Below are positions 51,581 through 60,547 of a stretch of 64,000 bases of DNA, piece by piece. Where the stretch lies: positions 186,001-250,000 of the forward strand of contig CAXXVF010000002.1 in the NCBI GenBank assembly GCA_963663605.2, given 5' to 3'. The DNA is from Sporobacter sp963663605 (GTDB taxonomy: Bacteria; Bacillota; Clostridia; Oscillospirales; Oscillospiraceae). The notes beneath the pieces are model-generated. The model saw nothing but the letters and a program-made list of their open reading frames with translations, searched no databases and had not been told where the DNA came from. The first letter of the stretch is position 1, and each line of letters opens with the position of its first letter. A program made the position numbers and the translations under genes.

Positions 51581-52045
51581 ATGAACGACATACAAAGTTT
51601 ATCACATTCAAAGTGGCGATGCCAATATCATATAGTATTTGCGCCGAAGTATAGACGGAAAGCAATATATGGGAAGATAAAAAAAGACATTGGAGAAATA
51701 CTGCGAAAACTATGTGGGCAAAAGGGGGTAAATATAATTGAAGCAAATGCATGTAGCGACCATATACATATGTTGGTGACGATACCGCCGAAGTTGAGTG
51801 TAGCGCAGTTCATGGGATACCTGAAAGGGAAGAGTAGTCTGATGATATTCGACAGGCATGCGAACCTGAAGTACAAGTACGGGAACCGGCATTTCTGGTG
51901 TCGAGGCTACTATGTGGACACGGTAGGCCGCAACAAAAAGGCGATAAAGGAATACATCAAAAACCAGCTCCAAGAGGACATTGCCAGCGACCAGATAACA
52001 ATGAAGGAATACATAGACCCGTTCACGGGTAGCAAGAATACATAG
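51581..52045 (+). CDS. tnpA: IS200-type Y1 (HUH) transposase
   Basis: A 154-residue transposase from ATG 51581. It has WRCQYHIVFAPKYRRKAIYG at the N-terminus, the metal-binding ACSDHIHMLVTIP (H-x-H) and the catalytic tyrosine region RGYYVDTVGRNKKAIKEYI. The length and motifs are those of IS200/IS605 TnpA, which moves single-stranded DNA by a peel-and-paste mechanism. All catalytic residues appear intact, so it may be active. Confidence 0.93.
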   Translation: MNDIQSLSHSKWRCQYHIVFAPKYRRKAIYGKIKKDIGEILRKLCGQKGVNIIEANACSDHIHMLVTIPPKLSVAQFMGYLKGKSSLMIFDRHANLKYKYGNRHFWCRGYYVDTVGRNKKAIKEYIKNQLQEDIASDQITMKEYIDPFTGSKNT

Positions 52046-52053
52046 GCAAAAAA

Positions 52054-52078
52054 ACAGGCCGCTTTAGCGGCGGCCTGT
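52054..52078 (+). terminator. Hairpin after tnpA
   Basis: ACAGGCCGC and GCGGCCTGT, preceded by a run of A and followed by AAAAATG; likely a transcription stop. Confidence 0.5.
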
Positions 52079-52157
52079 AAAAATGATGCGGTTGGCGGAC
52101 AATTCGGTACGTCTTGAGACGTTTGCCGGTACCATGCCCTTCTAGGGCTTGTGCATA

Positions 52158-52176
52158 CCACTAGTTTCACTAGTGG
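52158..52176. repeat. IS200-type right-end hairpin
   Basis: CCACTAGT-TTC-ACTAGTGG, an eight-base-pair stem about 110 bases after tnpA. Confidence 0.65.
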
Positions 52177-52247
52177 TTTTGATTGCGTGGTACGCAGTGC
52201 GAAACTTAATTTTGTCTGCAAAGGTATCGGAGATACCTCCGGCGACA

Positions 52248-52277
52248 AACGAAAGCGCCCGTCAGGGCGCTTTCGTT
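52248..52277. terminator. Intrinsic terminator of the minus-strand FAD gene cluster
   Basis: AACGAAAGCGCCC-GTCA-GGGCGCTTTCGTT, a 13-bp perfect stem about 50 bases beyond the FAD oxidoreductase stop. Confidence 0.7.
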
Positions 52278-52323
52278 AAAGAGAGGATTATAAAAAAGAG
52301 AGAATAACGAATCTATTGGTGCC

Positions 52324-53766
52324 TCAGTGCACGCCGTCGAGTATGACTCGCTGACAGCGCAGGATGCTCTGAAGCTCTTTGATGTGCTTTTCGGCCTCGA
52401 GCTGACGCGGGGTTATACCGAGCTGAACGCACAGGGCGGCGGCCGCTCCGGCGGCCTGTCCGGTCACCATCGTCTCCTGCAGGAAGCGCTGGTAGGCCGC
52501 GCGTTCGGCGGAGACGTGCTTTCCGGCTATGAGCAGGTTCTCGATCTTTTTGGGGACGAGCATCCTGTAAGGCATGTCGTAAGTGCCGCCGTCGGGCGGC
52601 TGCACGACACCGCGGCCGGACGCCGCGATCGTTCGGTTGTCGGCGACGTGGACGGCGCCTGCCGAGAAGGTGTTCTTGCCGATGCAGTCATAATGACGGC
52701 GACCCTCCGCAACGTCGTCCCAGCCCAAAACGTAGTCGCCCATGATCCGCCGGCCTTCGCGCAGACGCAGTTCCATGCCGATTTTCGTCAGGTAGGCGTT
52801 TTTAAAGCCGGGCATGTATTTTTTGAAGGCTTTGATTGCGATTTGGATCTGGCGGCGGCATTCTACTTCGGCATACGTGAGGTCCCAGGGGTCGCAGCTC
52901 CAGATGTTCGGCACCTGCGCCGAGTGCTGGCAGTGCGCCTGGAGATGACCGCCGTCCGGTTTCGGGCCGATGAAAAATCCCATACCGGCGTATGGATGCC
53001 AGTCCCCGTTAACGGTTGCTTCTTCCATGATCTCAAAGAAGCCGAGCATATCGCCGAGCTCACCGATATCCTTGACATTGCGGATGAGTTCATACCGCTC
53101 TTCGGGCGTGCGGTTCGGGTCGCCGCGCGGTACGAGCTGGTCGGGATGCGCTTTGATGTACTTGAGCGTCTCGTCCCAGTCGATGCCGTCCAGCGTGAAG
53201 CAGACCGACTGCGGCTCGCATTCCTCACGCGGAAGAAGCTCATATTCGCATCCGGCTCTGACGGCGATGTCGCCCTCGCCGGTGCATTCGATGACGACTT
53301 TTGACTCGAAGTACTGGCGGCCGGCCGCGTTTTCAACAACGACGCCGTTCACATCGCTGCCGTTTTTGATCACGTCGACGACCAGTGAATGCAGAAGCAG
53401 GTTGACCCCGCACTCCGTCATCATTTCAAAAATCAACAGGCCCCACCATTCCGGGTCGACAAAAGACAAGATATAATCGGAACCGGAGCGGTATTCGTTC
53501 AAATCAGACGGCCTTGCGTGGTTATCGGCAAGGAGCCGGTCATGCGTTTCGCCGATGATACCGTCGATGACACGCTCGCCGCGCGCGTTGTACAGGTACG
53601 CGAAGGAAAAACCCGGAGGTCCGGAAACGTTCATCTGTCCGCCCAGCGTACCGAGCCGTTCAATCAAAAGCGTTTTTGCGCCGCCGCGTGCCGCAGCTAT
53701 CGCGGCCGCTACGCCGGACGTGCCGCCGCCGCAGACGATGACGTCGTATTTATATTCTCTGACCAT
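52324..53766 (-). CDS. FAD-dependent oxidoreductase (FAD_oxidored family)
   Basis: A 480-residue flavoprotein. N-terminal YDVIVCGGGTSGVAAAIAAA is a Rossmann FAD site (G-x-G-x-x-G), followed by LLIERLGTLGGQMNVSGPPG, VVIECTGEGDIAVRAGCEYE and the C-terminal KKIENLLIAGKHVSAERAAY with GQAAGAAAAL. This family includes fumarate-reductase-like proteins and heterodisulfide reductase A-like enzymes; it has no ferredoxin domain of its own. A 4Fe-4S protein and a UGSC-family protein are encoded upstream on the same strand, which may be partners. The substrate is unknown. Confidence 0.85.
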   Translation of the reverse strand: MVREYKYDVIVCGGGTSGVAAAIAAARGGAKTLLIERLGTLGGQMNVSGPPGFSFAYLYNARGERVIDGIIGETHDRLLADNHARPSDLNEYRSGSDYILSFVDPEWWGLLIFEMMTECGVNLLLHSLVVDVIKNGSDVNGVVVENAAGRQYFESKVVIECTGEGDIAVRAGCEYELLPREECEPQSVCFTLDGIDWDETLKYIKAHPDQLVPRGDPNRTPEERYELIRNVKDIGELGDMLGFFEIMEEATVNGDWHPYAGMGFFIGPKPDGGHLQAHCQHSAQVPNIWSCDPWDLTYAEVECRRQIQIAIKAFKKYMPGFKNAYLTKIGMELRLREGRRIMGDYVLGWDDVAEGRRHYDCIGKNTFSAGAVHVADNRTIAASGRGVVQPPDGGTYDMPYRMLVPKKIENLLIAGKHVSAERAAYQRFLQETMVTGQAAGAAAALCVQLGITPRQLEAEKHIKELQSILRCQRVILDGVH

Positions 53767-53967
53767 GTTTATTCTCCTTTTGAGTTTTCAAATAATAACA
53801 GATCAACGGGTTTTAAGTGTTCACCCGCCTCCGGCGGGGGACACAAAATTTGGGCAACCGCTTAAATCCTGTGGGAATACGCCTGAAGCTGGTTTACGGG
53901 GTTCGTATATCTCCCGCCGGCGGTGGGAAATACACGAGACCCAATTTGCAGCGGATATCCCTCTGCG

Positions 53968-55683
53968 TTATTTTATTGCTTTGAAATCGCTGATACTTTT
54001 CGCTGTCGACCCGTCCGGCAGCCGGAGCGGCTCAACGATCCCCTCGCTGTGGAGCGCCCACGGCAGGATGACTGCGGAATGGCCGCCTCTGCCGCCGATC
54101 GTGACGACTTCGACGTCCCCGGGGCTCCGTGTGACGGGCATGGGATGCCGGTCTTTGAAATCGGCAGGGCGTACGGGCACGAGGCCGCGCCCGTTGACCA
54201 TCGGGGTTTGATGATAAGCGTACGTGTGGATGTGCTTCTGAATCATTTCCTTCGTATAGCCGTCTTTTTTCAGCATGATGCCGTGATCGGGCGTGAGGCA
54301 CACGACCAAGGGGCCGGGGATATACGCGTTGTTGGAACCAAGCGTCGTGCAGCAGTCAGTGATGGTGTCCAGCAGGTCATGGCCGTTGAGGCTCAAAAAA
54401 TCGATGATATCATGCTGCGGCTCCGCCTTTAAGACGTAAACCGTCGTTGTCTCGGCATCGTAATGGTCCTCGTTGATCATGTTCCACTGCGCAAGGGAAG
54501 GCTCTTCCGCGAAGCAGTAGGTGAACTCCGCCTGCGAAGCCAGACAGTCGAGATCGATAAATCCGGGGAAGGCCCGGCAGATGTTGAGGATTACGAGATT
54601 GACCGCGCGCCCGATGGTCGCGTTCGCCGGATAGCCGGGACCCATGCAGCCCTGCTTGCCGGAGATGCCGAGCTCCTGCGCGATGGGGCCGCTGACCAAT
54701 ATGAGATTGCCGCCGGGATGCGACGTCGTCACGGACTGAATGAGGTTGTACTTCGGACTGTTGAGCGCCTTGAACGCCGCGATGAGCACCGGCATGGCCG
54801 TCGGCTTACAGCCGGCCATAACGGCCGCGGCGGCGATATCGCGCACCGTGATGTTCTGTCCCGTCGGGCCGACTTCCTCGCATAGGACCATATCCTCCGC
54901 AAACGGGCAGTATTCAAACATTTTTTCATAACGCGCCCGCGTCGGCGGTATAATCGGCAGCCCGTCGCTTATGTGCTCGTCGTTGAAGTAATCGTTGATC
55001 TCGTCCATATAACAGCCGGGTTCCAGCAGCTTTTCGGGCTGGGCGTCAATTTGGCCGATGACCGGCAGCAGACCGTTTTCAGCAGGGGGTACCTTGTCGA
55101 GTTTAAACGGTATCTCCGCGGTTTTTGCGAGTTTATCGCCGGTCGCCGTCAAAGAATCCATTATGTAATCCCATTTCAAATCGATCTGGGCGGCAATTTC
55201 CTCGCGCGTGCTGGCCTGATATACGTCCACCGAGCACAGGCAGAGGTTCCCGGCGCGGTACGCGCCGACGCCTTCGGTTATACCGGAGCCCGGAGGCGCC
55301 GTCATATAGACGGTCGGGATACCCAGCTTTTCAAGGGCGATCGTCACGATGGTCGTAGCGGCGGAAGTGCCCATGTCGCCGAAAGCGACGACGGCGGCCG
55401 TCGGTTTTTCGTTTGCCATCATTTCCGCGTAAGCGTAAAGCTTTTCCGTGTTCTTGCCTCGGACTGTCTCGTAAAAGTCCGTAAAATTTGTGATGTCCAG
55501 CGCTGTAAAGCGCTCCTTGATGCGGTCGAAGACGGCCATATAGTTGCAGAAATCAAGTTTTGTATTATTATAGAAAAGTATTTTGCCTTCTTTTAAATTT
55601 TCCAAGGTGACGCGCGGGGCGAGTTTAATAAGCTCCCGTTTCTGGGCCCCCCGTGGATCAAGCAGATCGTGCAGCCTGTTCAT
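53968..55683 (-). CDS. UGSC-family protein with degenerate motif and C-terminal extension
   Basis: A 571-residue protein. The N-terminus HDLLDPRGAQKRELIKLAPR and ILFYNNTKLDFCNYMAVFDR resemble UGSC (seleno)proteins. At the position of the name-giving U/C-G-S-C motif the sequence reads GDMGTSAATT, so both redox residues are lost. The C-terminal 330 residues (SDGLPIIPPTRARYEKMFEY, GPTGQNITVRDIAAAAVMAG, SHPGGNLILVSGPIAQELGI) form a second domain seen fused to or next to UGSC proteins. It starts 29 bases after the 4Fe-4S gene. The reaction is unknown. Confidence 0.68.
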   Translation of the reverse strand: MNRLHDLLDPRGAQKRELIKLAPRVTLENLKEGKILFYNNTKLDFCNYMAVFDRIKERFTALDITNFTDFYETVRGKNTEKLYAYAEMMANEKPTAAVVAFGDMGTSAATTIVTIALEKLGIPTVYMTAPPGSGITEGVGAYRAGNLCLCSVDVYQASTREEIAAQIDLKWDYIMDSLTATGDKLAKTAEIPFKLDKVPPAENGLLPVIGQIDAQPEKLLEPGCYMDEINDYFNDEHISDGLPIIPPTRARYEKMFEYCPFAEDMVLCEEVGPTGQNITVRDIAAAAVMAGCKPTAMPVLIAAFKALNSPKYNLIQSVTTSHPGGNLILVSGPIAQELGISGKQGCMGPGYPANATIGRAVNLVILNICRAFPGFIDLDCLASQAEFTYCFAEEPSLAQWNMINEDHYDAETTTVYVLKAEPQHDIIDFLSLNGHDLLDTITDCCTTLGSNNAYIPGPLVVCLTPDHGIMLKKDGYTKEMIQKHIHTYAYHQTPMVNGRGLVPVRPADFKDRHPMPVTRSPGDVEVVTIGGRGGHSAVILPWALHSEGIVEPLRLPDGSTAKSISDFKAIK

Positions 55684-55712
55684 AATAAATTTTCCCTTCT
55701 TTGAGATTTGAC

Positions 55713-56615
55713 TTAATGCTGCTTAAAAAAAGATATTCCCTTGCTGATGCCGGTTTTTTTAAACTTCTTTCCCCAGTTGCCGGCAGGGCAGTAGGTAAGG
55801 CACTTGCCGCAATTGTGGGAGGGATGATGCTGAAGGCCGAAGTCAGTAATGGGCATGCGATGTTCCGCGTCCCGGATTTCCTCCGGCGTCGGGTCGGACG
55901 TTGTTATATAATCATCCGCGCCGCCGAGCTCTTTCGTCATGGCCAGCGTCGCCATTTGGCACTTCGCCCAGTTGATACGGCAGTATTCGTAGTGACGTCC
56001 GCCGGTATTAACGCAATAGGGTTCCCCGTCCCCGTATTTGCCGAGCGCATGCGTCGGGCATATATTGACGCATATCCCGCATTTTTCCGGATCGCACAGC
56101 TGCGGTCCGTCGTACATGGGATCGGGTGTAAGTTCCATCGTCGTGAGGATCACGCCGAACCGGTTGCGCGGGCCGAATTCAGGCGTCATGACAAGGCCCA
56201 TCCACCCGAACGCCCCAAGCCCCGCCGCGACGGCGGCGTGGCGCAGGCTGAGCTGAAGCCCGTTTGTCATCGGGCCGGTGGAGCATGGGGTCGTGCAATA
56301 TCCGGTTGCCCGCTCAATATACTGCGCGATGCCGTAGCAGGCGTATGTCAGCGCGAAATTGGGCAGTATCGCGTAGCCGTACATACCATACAGGCCCTTG
56401 AGATCCCTTCTGCCGTCTTCAAAAGCCCGGAAATTGGTCTGCACCGCGCCGTCTAAAAGCCGCACGCCGATGACAATGACGGATTTGCATCCGGGCAGTA
56501 TGTCACAGGGGTGACGCCCCGGCGGAGATTCATCGAACCGGTCAATGCCGGCGATGCCGCACATATCCATTCCGTGCCGCCGCGCGACGGCTTTGATTTT
56601 TTTCTCCAAAGACAT
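55713..56615 (-). CDS. 4Fe-4S double-cluster protein, QueG/reductive-dehalogenase-like
   Basis: A protein of about 300 residues from ATG 56613-56615, eight bases after GGAGG. The body resembles epoxyqueuosine reductase and reductive dehalogenase-like proteins (KSVIVIGVRLLDGAVQTNF, AAVAAGLGAFGWMGLVMTPE, RNRFGVILTTMELTP). Two clusters are seen: CDPEKCGICVNICPTHA and HNCGKCLTYCPAGNW. It lacks the tRNA-binding C-terminus of QueG, and no B12-binding motif is evident. It may pass electrons to the FAD oxidoreductase encoded downstream. Confidence 0.75.
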   Translation of the reverse strand: MSLEKKIKAVARRHGMDMCGIAGIDRFDESPPGRHPCDILPGCKSVIVIGVRLLDGAVQTNFRAFEDGRRDLKGLYGMYGYAILPNFALTYACYGIAQYIERATGYCTTPCSTGPMTNGLQLSLRHAAVAAGLGAFGWMGLVMTPEFGPRNRFGVILTTMELTPDPMYDGPQLCDPEKCGICVNICPTHALGKYGDGEPYCVNTGGRHYEYCRINWAKCQMATLAMTKELGGADDYITTSDPTPEEIRDAEHRMPITDFGLQHHPSHNCGKCLTYCPAGNWGKKFKKTGISKGISFFKQH

Positions 56616-56742
56616 AGCATATACCTCCAGTGAAAACACCTGTAATTCATTAATTTAAGCTTAATAAATGCACCGTGACCTGTCAATCTCAATTGAGGGT
56701 GCTGGTTATAACTAAAAAGTCATAGTCAGGGCGTAAAAAAAG

Positions 56743-57009
56743 AAAAACTCCTAACGGAGTTTTTGCAGACTGTAGACAAAGATATCGGAGATACCTTTGT
56801 CTACAAAATAGAGTTCTCGCACTGAGGTGCTCGCAAAGTAATACTTTTCGGAAATGAATCACTCAAAGCATTAAAATTATGCAATTTTCACCGCCGAGAC
56901 CAGACAACTCGCCATCGTCGGCGAAAATTAAATCGCACGGCGATTGGACGTTTAAGACGGTAGAAGATAGTAGTCGAAAATTTAAAAAACTCCGTTAGGA
57001 GTTTTTTAA
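56743..57009. repeat. Segment bounded by inverted copies of one terminator
   Basis: AAAAACTCC-TAAC-GGAGTTTTT (56743-56764) and its reverse complement AAAAACTCC-GTTA-GGAGTTTTT (56986-57008) bracket 220 bases. Inside is a perfect 11-bp hairpin, TGTAGACAAAG to CTTTGTCTACA (56771-56805), that carries TATCGGAGATACC, also found at 52225-52237. The segment holds no gene. It could be a miniature mobile repeat. Confidence 0.5.
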
Positions 57010-57020
57010 ATGCAATATGT

Positions 57021-57953
57021 TTAGTGCTTGAATACCGTCATTTCTTCCGGATCGTCCGGGAACATGTCGATAAATTCCTGCAGTTGTTTTGAAACATCAT
57101 TTGTACGCCAGGCGGCCGTCAAAAACGGGTAATCCGGAAACGTTGGAAGGACGATAAATTTGATTGCTTCATGGTCCGGCGTTTTTGAAAAGTATCCGCA
57201 TAAACTCATGCCTTTTCCCTGCCGGAGCGCCCGCATAAGCGATTGGAAATTGGCGGTGAAGCGAATGTCTTTCGGTTTTATACCGAACATGGACAAACGT
57301 TCAAGCGCATTGCCTTTGGCATTTACTTCATCGTCGAACGATATTGTATAAAAATACTCCTTGGAGAGTTCGGTGATGTCGAATTCATCAATAGAGTCGT
57401 ATGCGGCCAGCGGATGATCGGCGGACATGGCAAGGCACATTCGGCTTCTGCATACGTTTTTTCTGGAAAATTGCGGAGAATCAAGCGGGATGAAGTTATG
57501 TGAGAAGGCGATATCCACATCGCCGTAAATCAGCACTTTTTTCAGCTGCAGAAAATCATAAAGAACCTCAACGAGCTCGATATCCGGATGCTGTGCCGCG
57601 AAGTTGCTGATGAGCTGTTTGAGTTTGTCATAATCCTCGCTGGAGTCGTATGTGCTCGGATAGCCGATGCGAAGGATTTTGGTTTCAAGCATATTCTTGG
57701 CGTTTACTATGTTTTTGCACATGGTATTATAAGGTGCATAAAGCTCGGAATACAGGTATTCGCCTTCCTTTGTCAGCATAAGCCCCCGGTTGCTTCTTAT
57801 GAAAAGCTTCAGGCCCAGGCCCTCTTCAAGCCGGTGTATCGTTTTGCTCAAAGCCGATTGGGAAATATACATCGCGTTGGCGGTTTCCGAAATGTTCAAG
57901 CGTTCGGCAACCGCAAAAAATGTCTCGAGCTGCTGAAAAGTAATATTGTACAT
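57021..57953 (-). CDS. LysR-family transcriptional regulator
   Basis: A 310-residue LysR regulator. The N-terminal ITFQQLETFFAVAERLNISE and TANAMYISQSALSKTIHRLE with GLGLKLFIRSNRGLMLTKEG are the typical DNA-binding domain; the rest is a periplasmic-binding-like effector domain (ILRIGYPSTYDSSEDYDKL). It is divergent from the plus-strand ferredoxin/flavoprotein pair (58213-60405) and may regulate both arms. No operator could be picked out with confidence. Confidence 0.9.
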   Translation of the reverse strand: MYNITFQQLETFFAVAERLNISETANAMYISQSALSKTIHRLEEGLGLKLFIRSNRGLMLTKEGEYLYSELYAPYNTMCKNIVNAKNMLETKILRIGYPSTYDSSEDYDKLKQLISNFAAQHPDIELVEVLYDFLQLKKVLIYGDVDIAFSHNFIPLDSPQFSRKNVCRSRMCLAMSADHPLAAYDSIDEFDITELSKEYFYTISFDDEVNAKGNALERLSMFGIKPKDIRFTANFQSLMRALRQGKGMSLCGYFSKTPDHEAIKFIVLPTFPDYPFLTAAWRTNDVSKQLQEFIDMFPDDPEEMTVFKH

Positions 57954-58212
57954 AACGGCAGCCTCCTAATATTGCAAACCATATGTAAACACAAAGAAAA
58001 GTATCGATTTTAATTTTAATATTATACCATGACACGCTATTTAGTTCAAGATGACCGCTGTGTCAGGACGTTAAATTCAAGCAGATAATACGTTGACGTA
58101 ATACCAGTTGAACAAAACGGAATTGTCAGGGTGTACCGTTAATATTTATAATTATAAAGGAAAAGGGAGTATGAACGCTTAAACCGCCGACTTAGTAAAG
58201 CAGGTAAGAAAT

Positions 58213-59151
58213 ATGAACAGAGAATATCTGAAAAAGATCACCGCCGGATTTTCCGGGGATTCCGAGACGAATTATCTCAGCCCCGCCGTATCCGATAAAA
58301 CCGAACTGAATGAACTGGCAAACAGTTTTTATGCCAATAATTTTGCGCGCAACAATTATTACGGGCAAAAAGCGGACGGGACCGATCTCAATGCCGATAA
58401 ACAGGATCGGTATATCGGCATGCGGTTTTTCCTGCCGCCGCTCATAGCGGTCGGCGCGGCCGCCGACGACGGTTTTGAAAAACTCAGGGAACCGGAAGTC
58501 GTCGGCCCGCATCATTTGCTGCCGACGGACTGGCTGCCGGAAGCCAAATCCGTCATTTCACTTTTTCTGCCGTTTACAGAGCGCATTGTCAAATCCAATA
58601 CGGAAGATCCAAAAATCCCGTCACGGGAATGGCTGTTTGCGCGTGTGGACGGGCAGCAGCATCTTCTGGCAATGGGCGTGTTTGTACGGGATGCGCTCAT
58701 AAAGCAGGGATATAAGGCGGTTGTGCCATACGCCGACGACCGGTTTATCATGCGCGTATCTCCGGAGGAGACACATTTGCCGATTCCGACGTATTCCAGC
58801 AACTGGTCGGAGCGGCATGTCGCGTTCATTACCGGGCTCGGGACCTTCGGGCGGATGACGAATTTCATTACAAAACGCGGGACATGCGGACGCCTGATCA
58901 GTGTTGTGACCGATTGGGAGACGGAGCCGGACGTTAAGGATTATAAAGGCATTTACGACTATTGCTCCGGATGCCAGGCCTGTTTCCGCGCGTGTCCGGC
59001 GCAAGCCTTTGACGAAAACGGTAAATCCATTAAAAAATGTTCCGAGTATATACGTGAGACCTGCAGTTCTTTCGCACCCCGGTACGGCTGCGGGAAGTGC
59101 CAGTCAGGACTTCCGTGCCAGTCAAGAAGTTTTCCGAATATAGACGATTAA
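58213..59151 (+). CDS. 4Fe-4S protein, QueG-like (second type)
   Basis: A 312-residue protein. EVVGPHHLLPTDWLPEAKSV, HVAFITGLGTFGRMTNFITK and GTCGRLISVVTDWETEP resemble the epoxyqueuosine-reductase-like scaffold. A cluster motif CSGCQACFRACPAQAF follows, and further cysteines in CGKCQSGLPCQ can hold a second cluster. It lies 12 bases before an FAD oxidoreductase gene. The same gene-type pair occurs in mirror image on the minus strand (55713/52324). Confidence 0.74.
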   Translation: MNREYLKKITAGFSGDSETNYLSPAVSDKTELNELANSFYANNFARNNYYGQKADGTDLNADKQDRYIGMRFFLPPLIAVGAAADDGFEKLREPEVVGPHHLLPTDWLPEAKSVISLFLPFTERIVKSNTEDPKIPSREWLFARVDGQQHLLAMGVFVRDALIKQGYKAVVPYADDRFIMRVSPEETHLPIPTYSSNWSERHVAFITGLGTFGRMTNFITKRGTCGRLISVVTDWETEPDVKDYKGIYDYCSGCQACFRACPAQAFDENGKSIKKCSEYIRETCSSFAPRYGCGKCQSGLPCQSRSFPNIDD

Positions 59152-59163
59152 ATGGAGTAATGA

Positions 59164-60405
59164 ATGAAAGAGTATATTGTTGAACCGACCAAAACCACAG
59201 ATGTCAAAGCATCCTGTGACGTTTTAGTTGCCGGCGCCGGCATTGCGGGCATGGCGGCGGCGATCGCAGCCGCGCGCAACGGAGCGGAAGTCATTCTGCT
59301 CGAACGTGAATACGGTCTCGGCGGGATGGCGACGCTCGGGCTTGTGACGATTTATCTGCCTTTATGCGACGGCCGGGGTGAACAGCTTGTTTTCGGGCTT
59401 GGAGAAGAACTGCTGAAACTGTCCATCGCGCACGGCGCCGAAGCCGCTTATCCGAAGGCCTGGCTGGAAAACGGTACTTTGGAAGAACGTATCAAAAACC
59501 GGTACTTAACGCAGTTCAACCCGCACCTGTTTGCGCTGCGCGTTGAAACGCTGATGCTGGAGCTGGGCATCACGATCCTGTATGGCACAACGGCCTGCGG
59601 CGTTACGAAAGAAAACGGGCGCATTGAGTCTGTCATCGTTGAAAACAAATCCGGCCGCAGCGCCATATTGGTCAAATCGGTCGTCGACTGTACCGGCGAC
59701 GCGGACATCTGCGCGCTGGCCGGGGCGGATACGGCTTTGTACAAAAAGGGCAACGGCCTGGCCAACTGGTATTACTATTTCAGCGAGGGACGCGTAAAAC
59801 TCAAGATGTTCGGACTGGCGGATATCGCGAATGAAAAAAGAAAAAACGAACAGGGCGCAGGCAAGCATGTCGTCCCGGACAATACCGCCATGGTAACGAG
59901 CCTGGACGAGGATCTGCGTTTTTCGGGCGTCGACGGTTTTGAGCTGTCGAAAGCGGTTATCGAGGGTCACCGGAAGATGTACGAAGATATTCTGAAAATG
60001 CGGGAAGAAGACCCGGACTATGTGCCGGTTTCAGCATCGGCGATACCGCTTGTCCGGATGTCGCGGCGGCTGGTCGGCGCTTATACGATGGATGAGTCCG
60101 AGGACAAAAAACATATGCCGGACAGCATCGGCATGACGGGCGACTGGCGCAGGCGCGGCCCCGCCTTTGAATTGCCCTTCCGTTCTCTCTATACCGGAAA
60201 GGTTTCCAATCTGCTGGCTGCGGGAAGAGATATTTCCGTTACCGACGAGATGTGGGACGTCACGCGTGTAATCCCGCCCTGCGCGGTCACGGGCGAAGCG
60301 GCCGGTACTGCGGCATCCATGAGCGATGATTTCCCGTCCATGGACGTGGACGAACTGCAGAAAAAGCTTCAGGATCAGGGCGTTAGGCTGCACGGCAGCT
60401 GGTAA
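59164..60405 (+). CDS. FAD-dependent oxidoreductase (FAD_oxidored family), second copy
   Basis: A 413-residue flavoprotein with CDVLVAGAGIAGMAAAIAAA (FAD site), VILLEREYGLGGMATLGLVT, SVVDCTGDADICALAGADTA and C-terminal KVSNLLAAGRDISVTDEMWD with GEAAGTAASM. It is paralogous in layout to the protein at 52324-53766 but shorter. It should work with the 4Fe-4S protein encoded just upstream. The substrate is unknown. Confidence 0.84.
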   Translation: MKEYIVEPTKTTDVKASCDVLVAGAGIAGMAAAIAAARNGAEVILLEREYGLGGMATLGLVTIYLPLCDGRGEQLVFGLGEELLKLSIAHGAEAAYPKAWLENGTLEERIKNRYLTQFNPHLFALRVETLMLELGITILYGTTACGVTKENGRIESVIVENKSGRSAILVKSVVDCTGDADICALAGADTALYKKGNGLANWYYYFSEGRVKLKMFGLADIANEKRKNEQGAGKHVVPDNTAMVTSLDEDLRFSGVDGFELSKAVIEGHRKMYEDILKMREEDPDYVPVSASAIPLVRMSRRLVGAYTMDESEDKKHMPDSIGMTGDWRRRGPAFELPFRSLYTGKVSNLLAAGRDISVTDEMWDVTRVIPPCAVTGEAAGTAASMSDDFPSMDVDELQKKLQDQGVRLHGSW

Positions 60406-60547
60406 TGATATAACTGGGTATTCCTTTTAGGCCATATCCATAATTGTTTTTGATATTGTACATTTCATCCAACCTATCCTATACTTTATCTTGTCAATCA
60501 TTGTGTTTATACACAAATGTCAAACATGATTTGAAAGGAGAAAAAAG

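Larger units (their letters stand above)
51440..52200 (+). mobile_element. IS200/IS605-family element encoding TnpA only
   Basis: A single Y1 transposase gene lies between two subterminal hairpins, CACCGGC-TCT-GCCGGTG (51471-51487) and CCACTAGT-TTC-ACTAGTGG (52158-52176), as in IS200 elements, which lack terminal inverted repeats. The exact ends cannot be fixed by eye. There is no tnpB. Confidence 0.75.

Noticed and set aside
52223..52237. GGTATC-GGA-GATACC as a fourth Crp-type operator
   Set aside because: Spacer is three rather than four bases, and it is part of a hairpin repeat also found near 56.78 kb, far from the Crp-linked genes.
52327..53304. Plus-strand open frame of 325 codons opposite the FAD oxidoreductase
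   Set aside because: No domain, no ribosome site, and fully antisense to a well-supported flavoprotein gene.
55701..56456. Plus-strand open frame of 251 codons opposite the 4Fe-4S protein
   Set aside because: Shadow frame; the minus strand has two clear iron-sulfur motifs.
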